This document shows, piece by piece, positions 16,714 to 23,855 of a DNA stretch of 23,855 bases. The position numbers were made by a program, and so were the translations under genes. Numbering within the stretch: the stretch's first letter is position 1; every line of letters begins with the position of its first letter. This stretch comes from JAHJQQ01 sp032907525 (GTDB lineage: Bacteria; Pseudomonadota; Gammaproteobacteria; Thiohalobacterales; Thiohalobacteraceae), in the NCBI GenBank assembly GCA_032907525.1, contig JAJJPM010000035.1, forward strand, positions 1-23,855. The letters are read 5' to 3'. The notes beneath the pieces were generated by a model. The model was not told the DNA's origin, searched no databases, and saw only the letters and a program-made list of their open reading frames with translations.

Positions 16714-16839
16714 CGACAGCCCCGGAAGGCCCCGTCCCCGCCTTTCCTCACTCACTGCATCGCTTGAACGAGACGCCCCTCGGCTGTCGGCTCTTCGCTG
16801 CGCCGATTCCGCGGCCGCGTCTCCTCGGGAGGCAAGATC

Positions 16840-17154
16840 GTGACGGAAGGCACATCCACTTCGCGCAGACGCGGCACCCGCGGCCGGGTGCTTCACCTGC
16901 CCGCGCAACTCGGCATCGCCGACGTCGCCGGATTCAAGCCCGTCCTGGCGGACGCCCTGGAAGGCGGCCGCTCCGTGATCCTCGATGCCGCGGCCCTCGA
17001 ACACATCGACGGCGCCGGGCTGCAACTGCTCCTCGCGTTCCACACCGCCATGCACAGCGCCGGCCGGCGCATGGACTGGAAAAGCCCGCCGCCCGCGCTG
17101 CTGGAGGCCGCGGGCCTCTTCGGCGTGCGCGAGACGCTGGGTCTGAACACCTGA
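16840..17154 (+). CDS. STAS-domain protein of the chemotaxis cluster
   Basis: The 104-residue product is a single STAS (anti-sigma-factor antagonist-like) domain; the core LEHIDGAGLQLLLAFHTAM lies around residues 53-71. Proteins of this type often open che clusters that continue with cheY and cheA. Their exact task there is not established. At the site where antagonists carry a phosphorylatable Ser or Thr (D-S/T-x-G) this protein has DGAG, so phospho-switching is unlikely. The start is a GTG at 16840, preceded by a strong GGGAGG ribosome site. cheY follows after 42 nt in the same direction. An overlapping frame at 16764-17171 is a shadow. Confidence 0.8.
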   Translation: MTEGTSTSRRRGTRGRVLHLPAQLGIADVAGFKPVLADALEGGRSVILDAAALEHIDGAGLQLLLAFHTAMHSAGRRMDWKSPPPALLEAAGLFGVRETLGLNT

Positions 17155-17196
17155 TGCCTTTCCACCGCTGATGATCGCATAAAGAGGGTTTCACTC

Positions 17197-17559
17197 ATGG
17201 CAACGATACTCGCAGTCGACGACTCCGCATCCATGCGCCAGATGGTCAGCTTCACGCTCAAGGGCGCCGGCTACGACGTGGTCGAAGCGGCCGACGGCGA
17301 ACAGGCGCTCGCCATGGCCCGCACCAAGCAGGTCAATCTGGTGCTGACCGACGTGAACATGCCGAAGATGGATGGCATCTCGCTCATCAAGCATCTGCGC
17401 AGCCTGCCCAACTACAAGTTCACGCCCATGCTCATGCTCACCACCGAATCGGCGGCGGACAAGAAGCAGGAGGGCAAGGCCGCCGGCGCCACGGGGTGGA
17501 TCGTCAAGCCGTTCAATCCCGAACAGCTTCTCGCCACCATCAGGAAGGTGCTCGGCTGA
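17197..17559 (+). CDS. cheY: CheY-type single-domain response regulator
   Basis: The 120-residue receiver has acidic Asp8/Asp9, phosphoacceptor Asp52 in LVLTDVNMPKMDG, Thr82/Thr83 in LTTES and Lys104 in IVKPFNPEQ. CheA phosphorylates such proteins. Depending on the variant, they bind the flagellar switch or act as a phosphate sink or adaptor within the cluster. The ATG has AGAGGG upstream. The stop overlaps the cheA start by one base (TGATG), indicating translational coupling. It has no output domain. It could drive flagella or another motility machine; no flagellar genes are in view. Confidence 0.93.
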   Translation: MATILAVDDSASMRQMVSFTLKGAGYDVVEAADGEQALAMARTKQVNLVLTDVNMPKMDGISLIKHLRSLPNYKFTPMLMLTTESAADKKQEGKAAGATGWIVKPFNPEQLLATIRKVLG

Positions 17560-19619
17560 TGTCCAACTCCACCGGCATGGAGCAATTCCATCAGACGTTC
17601 TTCGAAGAGAGTTTCGAGGGGCTGGATTCCATGGAGTCCGCGCTGCTCGCCCTGGACCCGGGCGCGGCCGATCCCGAGACCATCAATTGCATCTTCCGCG
17701 CGGCGCACTCGATCAAGGGCGGCAGCGCAACCTTCGGCTTCGCCGAGATCGCCGGTTTCACGCACCTCATGGAGACGCTGCTCGACGAGATGCGCGACGG
17801 CCGCCGCGCCGTCACGCGGGCCGCGACGGATCTGCTGCTGCGGGCGGTCGACAGTCTGCGCGCACTGGTGACGGCGGCGCAGGCGGGCGGCCGCCTGGAC
17901 GAGATCGACATCGAAGACGTGCGTACGGACCTGCAGGCCCAGCTCGCGCGCACCGGCGACGGAGACGGCATCGCCGCCGCGCCGCGCCCGGCCGCGGCAT
18001 GCGGCTGGCGCATCGATTTCCAGCCGCACCCGGACATCCTGCGCACGGGCAACGACCCCCTGCGGATCCTCCGCGAACTCGCCGGACTGGGCGATCTGCG
18101 GGTGCAGGCGGACCTGTCGGGACTGCCCGACTGGCCGGAGTTCGACCCCGAGGCGTGCCATCTCGGCTGGCGGATCGAGCTGCACGGCGAGGTCGCGGGC
18201 GAGGCGATCGAGGAGGCCTTCGCATGGGTGGCCGATGAAGCGGAGCTCGACATCCGCCCGCTGGAGGCGGGCCTGGCGACCGCCGCCCCGGATGCGGATG
18301 CGGGCGCGGACGAAGATCCGGCGGTAGCGGGGGAACTGGTCGTCGAAAGGCGCCGCGCCGACCGGCGCCAGACGGCGGACCGCCGCAGCGCACCGCCGTC
18401 CGGCGACGCAACGTCCATCCGTGTCAGTACCGGCAAGATCGACGCCCTGATCAACATGGTCGGCGAGCTGGTCATCACCCAGTCCATGCTGGGCGAGATC
18501 GGCGACCGCCTGGTGCAGGGCGGCGGCAGCGGACTGATCGAAAAACTGCGCGACGGACTGGCGGCGCTCGAGCGCAACACGCGCGAGCTGCAGGAATCCG
18601 TGATGCGGATACGCATGCTGCCCATCAGCTTCGCCTTCAACCGCCTGCCGCGGCTGGTCCACGATCTCGGCGCGAAACTGGGCAAGCAGGTCGAGCTGCG
18701 CATGTCGGGCGAGAACACCGAGCTGGACAAGACGGTCATGGAGAAGATCAGCGACCCGCTGGTCCATCTGGTGCGCAATGCGCTCGATCACGGCATCGAG
18801 ACGCCCGAGGCGCGCGTCGCCGCCGGCAAGCCGTCCGTCGGCACGCTGCTCCTGAACGCCTTCCATCAGGGTGGCAACATCCTCATCGAGATCGTCGACG
18901 ACGGCAGCGGACTGAACCGGGAAAAGATCCTGAACAAGGCCGTGGAGCGCGGCCTGATCAGCGAGGCCGAGGCGGCGGCGATGCCCGACGACAAGGTCGA
19001 GGACCTGATCTTCCAGCCCGGCTTCTCCACGGCGGATGTGGTCAGCGACGTGTCCGGCCGCGGTGTCGGCATGGATGTGGTGCGCCGCAACATCCAGGAG
19101 CTCGGCGGCAGCGTCGAGGTGCGCTCGCAGGCGGGGAAGGGCTCGCGCTTCACCATCCGCCTGCCGCTCACGCTCGCGATCCTCGACGGCCAGCTCGTGC
19201 GTGTCGGCGACCAGATCTACATCATTCCGCTGGTTTCAATCATCGAGTCCCTGCAGGCACGGAAGGAATACGTCAATGCCGTCGCCGGCTCGGCCGAGGT
19301 CTATCGCCTGCGCGACGACTATCTGCCCGTGCTGAGGCTCTATAGGGTTTTCAACATCGAGGCGGATGCCAGGGAACTGACCGACGGCCTGCTCGTCGTC
19401 GTCGAGGGCGACGGCCAGAAGGCCGGCGTATTCGTCGACGAGCTGCTAGGGCAGCAGCAGGTCGTCATCAAGAGCCTGGAATCCAACTATCGCCGCGTCG
19501 ACGGCATCTCCGGCGCGACCATCCTCGGCGACGGCTCGGTGGCTCTGATCATGGATATCCCGGGACTCATTCGTATCACCAACGCGCATGCGCGGAACGC
19601 TGCGCGCAAAACGGCTTAG
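17559..19619 (+). CDS. cheA: Chemotaxis histidine kinase CheA
   Basis: CheA autophosphorylates at chemoreceptor arrays and passes phosphate to CheY and CheB. The 686-residue protein has an Hpt domain (about 5-110) with phosphoacceptor His50 in RAAHSIKGGSATFGF. A middle P2-like segment (about 147-236) opens with WRIDFQPHPDILRTGNDPLR, followed by an acidic then Arg-rich linker. The dimerisation domain lies near 285-360. The ATPase domain follows, with N-box DPLVHLVRNALDHGIE (399-414), IVDDGSGL (445-452) and GRGVGMDVV (500-508). A CheW-like P5 regulatory domain spans about 540-675. The ATG overlaps the cheY stop, and cheW follows after 18 nt. All catalytic motifs look intact. Confidence 0.96.
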   Translation: MSNSTGMEQFHQTFFEESFEGLDSMESALLALDPGAADPETINCIFRAAHSIKGGSATFGFAEIAGFTHLMETLLDEMRDGRRAVTRAATDLLLRAVDSLRALVTAAQAGGRLDEIDIEDVRTDLQAQLARTGDGDGIAAAPRPAAACGWRIDFQPHPDILRTGNDPLRILRELAGLGDLRVQADLSGLPDWPEFDPEACHLGWRIELHGEVAGEAIEEAFAWVADEAELDIRPLEAGLATAAPDADAGADEDPAVAGELVVERRRADRRQTADRRSAPPSGDATSIRVSTGKIDALINMVGELVITQSMLGEIGDRLVQGGGSGLIEKLRDGLAALERNTRELQESVMRIRMLPISFAFNRLPRLVHDLGAKLGKQVELRMSGENTELDKTVMEKISDPLVHLVRNALDHGIETPEARVAAGKPSVGTLLLNAFHQGGNILIEIVDDGSGLNREKILNKAVERGLISEAEAAAMPDDKVEDLIFQPGFSTADVVSDVSGRGVGMDVVRRNIQELGGSVEVRSQAGKGSRFTIRLPLTLAILDGQLVRVGDQIYIIPLVSIIESLQARKEYVNAVAGSAEVYRLRDDYLPVLRLYRVFNIEADARELTDGLLVVVEGDGQKAGVFVDELLGQQQVVIKSLESNYRRVDGISGATILGDGSVALIMDIPGLIRITNAHARNAARKTA

Positions 19620-19637
19620 CGGCGTAAAGGAGCGGCT

Positions 19638-20174
19638 ATGACTCAGGCAATGACGACGGAAATCGCCAAGGTGGGGACGGGCGCGGTGCAGACGGCGCAG
19701 GGCAACGCCGGCGGCAACCAGTATCTGACCTTCGCCCTGGCGCACGAACAGTACGGCGTGGACATCCTGCGCGTCCAGGAGATCAAGGGCTGGACGCCGG
19801 TGACCCACATACCGAACGCGCCGGCATACCTGAAGGGCGTGCTGAACCTGCGCGGCACCATCGTGCCGATCGTGGACCTGCGCATGCGCTTCAACCTCGA
19901 GGCGATCGAATACACCCCGACCACCGTGGTCATCGTGCTGTCGCTGGTCGCCGACGGGCGGGAGCGCACCTTCGGCATCGTCGTGGATGCGGTATCGGAC
20001 GTGCTGAACATCGGCGCGGCCGACATCCGCCCCAAGCCGGATTTCGGCACCGCCGTGGATGCCGACTTCATCAGCGGGCTGGCCACTGTCGCCGACAGCA
20101 TGGTCATGCTGCTCGATATCGACCGGCTGCTGCGGCCGGACGAGATCAACGCCATCGCGTCGGTCGGTGAATGA
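19638..20174 (+). CDS. cheW: Chemotaxis coupling protein CheW
   Basis: CheW links chemoreceptors to the CheA P5 domain. The 178-residue product has a flexible N-terminus of about 25 residues and then a CheW fold: YLTFALAHEQYGVDILRVQEI (29-49), the motif YLKGVLNLRGTIVPIVDLR (64-82) and the C-terminal DADFISGLATV then MVMLLDIDRLL. The start at 19638 has an ideal AAAGGAG ribosome site. The first receptor gene follows after 34 nt, consistent with one operon. It differs from the CheA P5 domain, so it is not a simple local duplicate. Confidence 0.95.
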   Translation: MTQAMTTEIAKVGTGAVQTAQGNAGGNQYLTFALAHEQYGVDILRVQEIKGWTPVTHIPNAPAYLKGVLNLRGTIVPIVDLRMRFNLEAIEYTPTTVVIVLSLVADGRERTFGIVVDAVSDVLNIGAADIRPKPDFGTAVDADFISGLATVADSMVMLLDIDRLLRPDEINAIASVGE

Positions 20175-20208
20175 ATACGTCAATCAGTCGTCTCGAGGAG
20201 ACAAGGAC

Positions 20209-21759
20209 ATGAAGGCTCTGACAATCAAGGTGCGCCTGATGGCGACGCTGGGTATCGCCATCGTGCTGCTGGCGGCCATCGGCATCACGGGAGTGATCGG
20301 CCTCGGCTCCGTCAAGGAGGGCCTGAGGACGGTGTACGAGGACCGGACCATCCCGCTGGACCAGGTCACCACCATCCAGCAGCTGCTCCTGAACAACCGG
20401 CTGCTCCTCGCCGTCGCGCTGGTGACGCCCACGGCCGAGGAGATCCGCGGGAACACCGAGGCGGTCGAGCGGAACATCGCCGAAATCGGCCGGATCTGGG
20501 AGACCTATATGGCCACCACCCTCACGCCCGAGGAGAAGGTGCTCGCCGATAAGTTCGCGGCCGATCGCGGGCGCTTCGTGATGGAGGGGCTGAGGCCCGC
20601 GGTCGCCCTGCTGCGCGCCGGCCGCATCGACGAGGCCAGGGTGCATGTCGTCGACGTGGTGCGTCCGCTCTACGTTCCCGTGGGCGAGGGCATCGAGAAC
20701 CTGGTGGATCTCCAGATCGATGTCGCGCGCCAGGAGTATGAGAAAGCCAACGATCTCTACGCGACGCTGCGCACCACCGCCATCGTCTCCATCGCGGCCG
20801 GCGTGGCCGTGGTGCTGTGGATGGCCTGGCTGCTGATGCGCGCGATCATGCAGCCGCTGCAGCAGGCGGTGAGCGTCGCCGGACGCATCGCCGGCGGCCA
20901 TCTGGACAATGACGTCCGCATCGAGCGCGACGACGAACTGGGCGAGCTGCTGACCGCGCTGCGCGGCATGGCCGGAAAACTCTCGCAGATCGTCGGCGAC
21001 GTGCGCACCGCCTCCGATGCCGTCAGCGCTTCGGCGCGCGAGATCGCCAGCGGCAACGACGATCTCAGCCAGCGCACCCAGGAGCAGGCTTCGGCGCTGG
21101 AGGAGACGGCCTCGTCGATGGAGGAGATGACCTCGACGGTGAAGCAGAACGCCGACAACGCGCGTCAGGCCAATCAGCTGGCGGCGGGCGCACGCACCCA
21201 GGCCGAGCAGGGCGGCCAGGTGGTGACGCAGGCGGTGGCGGCGATGAACGAGATCAACGCCTCCAGCCGCAGGATCGCCGACATCATCGGTGTGATCGAC
21301 GAGATCGCCTTCCAGACCAACCTGCTGGCGCTGAACGCGGCGGTGGAGGCGGCACGCGCCGGCGAACAGGGCCGCGGCTTCGCGGTGGTGGCCGCCGAGG
21401 TGCGCAATCTGGCGCAGCGTTCGGCGGGCGCGGCCAAGGAGATCAAGGACCTGATCCAGGATTCGGTGGAGAAGGTGAAGACCGGTTCGGAGCTGGTGGA
21501 CGAATCGGGCAGGACGCTGACGGAGATCGTCGACAGCGTGAAGAAGGTGACGGACATCGTCGCGGAGATCGCGGCGGCGAGCCAGGAGCAGTCGGCCGGC
21601 ATCGAGCAGGTGAACAAGGCGGTCACGCAGATGGACGAGGTGACGCAGCAGAACGCGGCGCTGGTGGAGGAGGCCGCTGCCGCCTCGCGCTCCATGGAGG
21701 AGCAGGGGCAGAGGCTGGTCGAGCTCATGCGCTTCTTCCGTACCGGTTCGGGCGGCTAG
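20209..21759 (+). CDS. Methyl-accepting chemotaxis protein, four-helix-type periplasmic sensor
   Basis: The 516-residue receptor has TM1 (about 10-32), a periplasmic helical sensor (about 33-188) resembling the 4HB/TarH class, TM2 (about 190-211), HAMP (about 212-265) and a cytoplasmic signalling domain. The conserved tip EIAFQTNLLALNAAVEAARA lies at 365-384. The start at 20209 has GAGGAG upstream; a longer frame from 20059 is spurious. The ligand is unknown. The tail ends RFFRTGSGG without a CheR-tethering NWETF-type pentapeptide. Bases 21103-21659, encoding most of the signalling domain, are identical to the neighbouring receptor gene. Confidence 0.95.
   Translation: MKALTIKVRLMATLGIAIVLLAAIGITGVIGLGSVKEGLRTVYEDRTIPLDQVTTIQQLLLNNRLLLAVALVTPTAEEIRGNTEAVERNIAEIGRIWETYMATTLTPEEKVLADKFAADRGRFVMEGLRPAVALLRAGRIDEARVHVVDVVRPLYVPVGEGIENLVDLQIDVARQEYEKANDLYATLRTTAIVSIAAGVAVVLWMAWLLMRAIMQPLQQAVSVAGRIAGGHLDNDVRIERDDELGELLTALRGMAGKLSQIVGDVRTASDAVSASAREIASGNDDLSQRTQEQASALEETASSMEEMTSTVKQNADNARQANQLAAGARTQAEQGGQVVTQAVAAMNEINASSRRIADIIGVIDEIAFQTNLLALNAAVEAARAGEQGRGFAVVAAEVRNLAQRSAGAAKEIKDLIQDSVEKVKTGSELVDESGRTLTEIVDSVKKVTDIVAEIAAASQEQSAGIEQVNKAVTQMDEVTQQNAALVEEAAAASRSMEEQGQRLVELMRFFRTGSGG
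21103..21659 (+). repeat. 557-bp perfect direct repeat, copy A (MCP signalling domain)
   Basis: Line-by-line reading finds no mismatch with 23095-23651 (offset 1992), including third codon positions. Divergence resumes at 21102/23094 and at 21660/23652. It lies entirely within the coding region. Confidence 0.93.
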
Positions 21760-21822
21760 AGACGGAATGCACAGAACGCGGCAACACGTTCGATCCCTTA
21801 GAACGAACAGACAGGTGAAACC

Positions 21823-23855
21823 ATGATCTCATTGAACAACATGACAATGCGCGGCCGCCTCCTGCTGGTGCTGGCGCTGCCGCTGGTGGGGCTGCTGTTT
21901 TTCTCGGCGAACAGCGTCCTGGACAAGGCACGGACCTCGACGGCCATGCGCAACCTGGAGGCGCTCGTGGAGTTGTCGGTGCAGTATGCGGCCGTCGCGC
22001 ACGAACTGCAGATCGAACGCGGCATGACCGGCGGCTTTCTCGGCAGCAAGGGCCAGCGGTTCGCCGCCGAGCTGCCCGCGCAGCGCGCCGAAACGGATCG
22101 CCGCCTGGCGGCGCTCAAGGCGGCGTTGCAGGGGTTCGACCGCTCCGCCTATCCCGCCGTGCTCGGCCAGGCGCTGGACGAGGCGCAGCGCAATCTCGGA
22201 GAACTGGGGAGCATCCGCGGGGCGGTCGGCAGCCAGAGCATCAGCGGCGCGGATGCCACCGGTTACTACAGCCGCACGATCGGTTCGCTGCTGGCGGTCG
22301 GTCGGCAGGGCATGCTGCTCAGCGACGACCGGGAGGTCACGCGCCTGGCGGCGGCGTACTCGAACCTGTCGCACGCCAAGGAGCACGTCGGCATCGAGCG
22401 TGCGCTGCTCAATGTCGTGTTCGCGACCGACCGGTTCGGGACGGAAATGGTGGCGCGCTTCCTCACCAACGCGGCGGCCGAAGATGTCTATTTCAGGGAA
22501 TTCGCGGTCGCGGCCAGCGACGCGCAGATGACCTTCTTCCGGCAGAAGCTCACCGGCCGTGCGGTCGAGGAGGCCGACCGCATGAAGAAGGTGGCGATGC
22601 AGGGCATCGACGGGCGGTCGCTCGGCGTGGATGCCGGACACTGGTTCGAGATGATCACGGCGAAGATCGATCTCCTCAAGGAGGTCGAAGACCGCTTGGC
22701 GGGCGACTTCAGCGCCGCTGCGGCGGCGTTGCGTTCCGCCGCGCAGAACGCGCTGTACCTGTTCCTGACGCTGACCGTCGTCGCGCTGGTCGCCACGGCG
22801 CTGCTGGCCTTCTATACGATCCGCAACATCCTCCGGCAGCTGGGCGGCGAGCCGGCCCTGGCGGCCGACATCGCGGGCCGCATCGCCGGCGGCGATCTGG
22901 ACGTGCACGTGCCGGTCCGCGACGGCGACAGCAACAGTCTGCTGGCCGCCATGCGCTCCATGGCCGAGCGGCTGTCGCAGATCGTCGGCGAGGTGCGCTC
23001 GGCGTCCGATTCGGTCAGCAGTTCCGCGCAGGAACTGGCCAGCGGCAACGACAACCTGAGCCAGCGCACCCAGGAGCAGGCCTCGGCGCTGGAAGAGACG
23101 GCCTCGTCGATGGAGGAGATGACCTCGACGGTGAAGCAGAACGCCGACAACGCGCGTCAGGCCAATCAGCTGGCGGCGGGCGCACGCACCCAGGCCGAGC
23201 AGGGCGGCCAGGTGGTGACGCAGGCGGTGGCGGCGATGAACGAGATCAACGCCTCCAGCCGCAGGATCGCCGACATCATCGGTGTGATCGACGAGATCGC
23301 CTTCCAGACCAACCTGCTGGCGCTGAACGCGGCGGTGGAGGCGGCACGCGCCGGCGAACAGGGCCGCGGCTTCGCGGTGGTGGCCGCCGAGGTGCGCAAT
23401 CTGGCGCAGCGTTCGGCGGGCGCGGCCAAGGAGATCAAGGACCTGATCCAGGATTCGGTGGAGAAGGTGAAGACCGGTTCGGAGCTGGTGGACGAATCGG
23501 GCAGGACGCTGACGGAGATCGTCGACAGCGTGAAGAAGGTGACGGACATCGTCGCGGAGATCGCGGCGGCGAGCCAGGAGCAGTCGGCCGGCATCGAGCA
23601 GGTGAACAAGGCGGTCACGCAGATGGACGAGGTGACGCAGCAGAACGCGGCACTGGTGGAGGAGGCGGCGGCCGCCTCGCGCTCCATGGAGGACCAGGCG
23701 AACCGCATGGTGGAAATCATGCGGTTCTTCCGCACCGGCACGGCGCAGGCGGCCCGGCCCGCACCGGCCGCTCCGGCCGCGCGCGAGAGCGGCCGGCCGA
23801 AGGAGGCGCGCGAGACGCGGCCCCCGGCCCCGACGTCCGTGCGCCGCACCCAGCC
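21823..23855 (+). CDS. Methyl-accepting chemotaxis protein with NIT sensor domain (3' end outside window)
   Basis: The frame is open from the ATG at 21823 through the window end, giving 677 codons without a stop. TM1 is at about 11-30 and a large periplasmic helical domain at about 35-305. Residues 60-100 (AHELQIERGMTGGFLGSKG, then QRAETDRRL) match the start of the NIT nitrate/nitrite-sensing family. TM2 is at about 309-331 and a HAMP-like stretch at 332-385, followed by a signalling domain nearly identical to the upstream receptor. The visible tail is Ala/Pro-rich and incomplete; a tethering pentapeptide might lie beyond the window. The ribosome site AGGTGA precedes the ATG. Nitrate or nitrite as ligand is inferred from the family name only; NIT domains may bind other ligands. 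It lies 63 nt after the first receptor gene. Confidence 0.93.
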   Translation, partial: MISLNNMTMRGRLLLVLALPLVGLLFFSANSVLDKARTSTAMRNLEALVELSVQYAAVAHELQIERGMTGGFLGSKGQRFAAELPAQRAETDRRLAALKAALQGFDRSAYPAVLGQALDEAQRNLGELGSIRGAVGSQSISGADATGYYSRTIGSLLAVGRQGMLLSDDREVTRLAAAYSNLSHAKEHVGIERALLNVVFATDRFGTEMVARFLTNAAAEDVYFREFAVAASDAQMTFFRQKLTGRAVEEADRMKKVAMQGIDGRSLGVDAGHWFEMITAKIDLLKEVEDRLAGDFSAAAAALRSAAQNALYLFLTLTVVALVATALLAFYTIRNILRQLGGEPALAADIAGRIAGGDLDVHVPVRDGDSNSLLAAMRSMAERLSQIVGEVRSASDSVSSSAQELASGNDNLSQRTQEQASALEETASSMEEMTSTVKQNADNARQANQLAAGARTQAEQGGQVVTQAVAAMNEINASSRRIADIIGVIDEIAFQTNLLALNAAVEAARAGEQGRGFAVVAAEVRNLAQRSAGAAKEIKDLIQDSVEKVKTGSELVDESGRTLTEIVDSVKKVTDIVAEIAAASQEQSAGIEQVNKAVTQMDEVTQQNAALVEEAAAASRSMEDQANRMVEIMRFFRTGTAQAARPAPAAPAARESGRPKEARETRPPAPTSVRRTQ
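23095..23651 (+). repeat. 557-bp perfect direct repeat, copy B (MCP signalling domain)
   Basis: This is the partner of 21103-21659 in the NIT receptor gene, identical over the whole length. The flanking HAMP-proximal and tail sequences have diverged. Confidence 0.93.

Larger units (their letters stand above)
16496..16839 (+). other. Structured leader/promoter region of the chemotaxis operon, 344 bp
   Basis: This region between the GGDEF/EAL stop and the STAS start holds a sigma-54-like promoter (16513-16527), an 11-bp perfect hairpin (16553-16579), a terminator-like hairpin with a T-run (16593-16619), a 7-bp hairpin GGGCCGC/GCGGCCC (16654-16672), and overlapping alternatives at 16678-16713. 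I saw no c-di-GMP GEMM-I motif and no known riboswitch consensus. Open frames across it are unsupported. Confidence 0.6.

Noticed and set aside
16496..16839. GEMM-I c-di-GMP riboswitch before the che operon
   Set aside because: The context is attractive, but the conserved GEMM core sequences (for example a GCAAAG-type segment) were not found.

Overview
The window is high-GC DNA (about two thirds G+C by eye) with strong third-position GC. That bias explains the long antisense open frames opposite almost every real gene. The gene content points to a Gammaproteobacterium: a full-length fused PurL with glutaminase domain, MsrPQ, EttA, a globin-coupled GGDEF/EAL protein, and a che cluster of the STAS-CheY-CheA-CheW-MCP type. 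A Chromatiales-like or related environmental lineage is plausible but not proven. No transposase, integrase, phage gene, CRISPR array, rRNA or complete tRNA was recognised.

Layout. 1-100: the end of an intergenic region with a degenerate 7-nt tandem repeat. 101-3997: purL. 4230-5950: msrP and msrQ, a periplasmic methionine sulfoxide repair pair, unusually split by a palindromic repeat. 5951-6418 (minus): a small exported retropepsin-like protease that abuts msrQ tail to tail. 6737-7045: a small secreted protein of unknown function. 7152-8027 (minus): a DUF815-type ATPase. 8235-9902 (minus): ettA. 9992-12232: a three-PAS membrane HisKA_2 sensor kinase. 12684-13280: a REC-ANTAR RNA-binding antiterminator regulator, its likely partner. 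13514-16495: a haem-globin sensor joined to two or three PAS domains, GGDEF and EAL. 16496-16839: a structured leader with a sigma-54-like promoter. 16840-23855: a chemotaxis operon (STAS, CheY, CheA, CheW, an MCP with a four-helix-type sensor, and an MCP with a NIT nitrate/nitrite-type sensor that runs off the window).

How it fits together. The right-hand 14 kb is almost entirely signal transduction: kinase to ANTAR RNA-binding regulator, haem-gas and PAS sensing to c-di-GMP turnover, then chemotaxis. It reads as a sensory island coupling redox, gas or nitrogen-oxide cues to motility and lifestyle, although a direct link between the modules is inference.

Most notable observations: (1) four copies of a nested palindromic intergenic repeat built from 9- or 10-nt units, two of them near-identical and differing by whole 9-nt units, one inserted inside the msrPQ operon and one between kinase and regulator genes; (2) a four-cysteine insertion in a PAS domain of the globin/GGDEF/EAL protein; (3) a leader before the che operon with several strong, partly mutually exclusive hairpins; (4) a perfect 557-bp identity between the signalling domains of the two MCP genes although their sensor halves are unrelated. 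None of these is proven to be a new system. The repeat family and the che leader are the best candidates for undescribed function.
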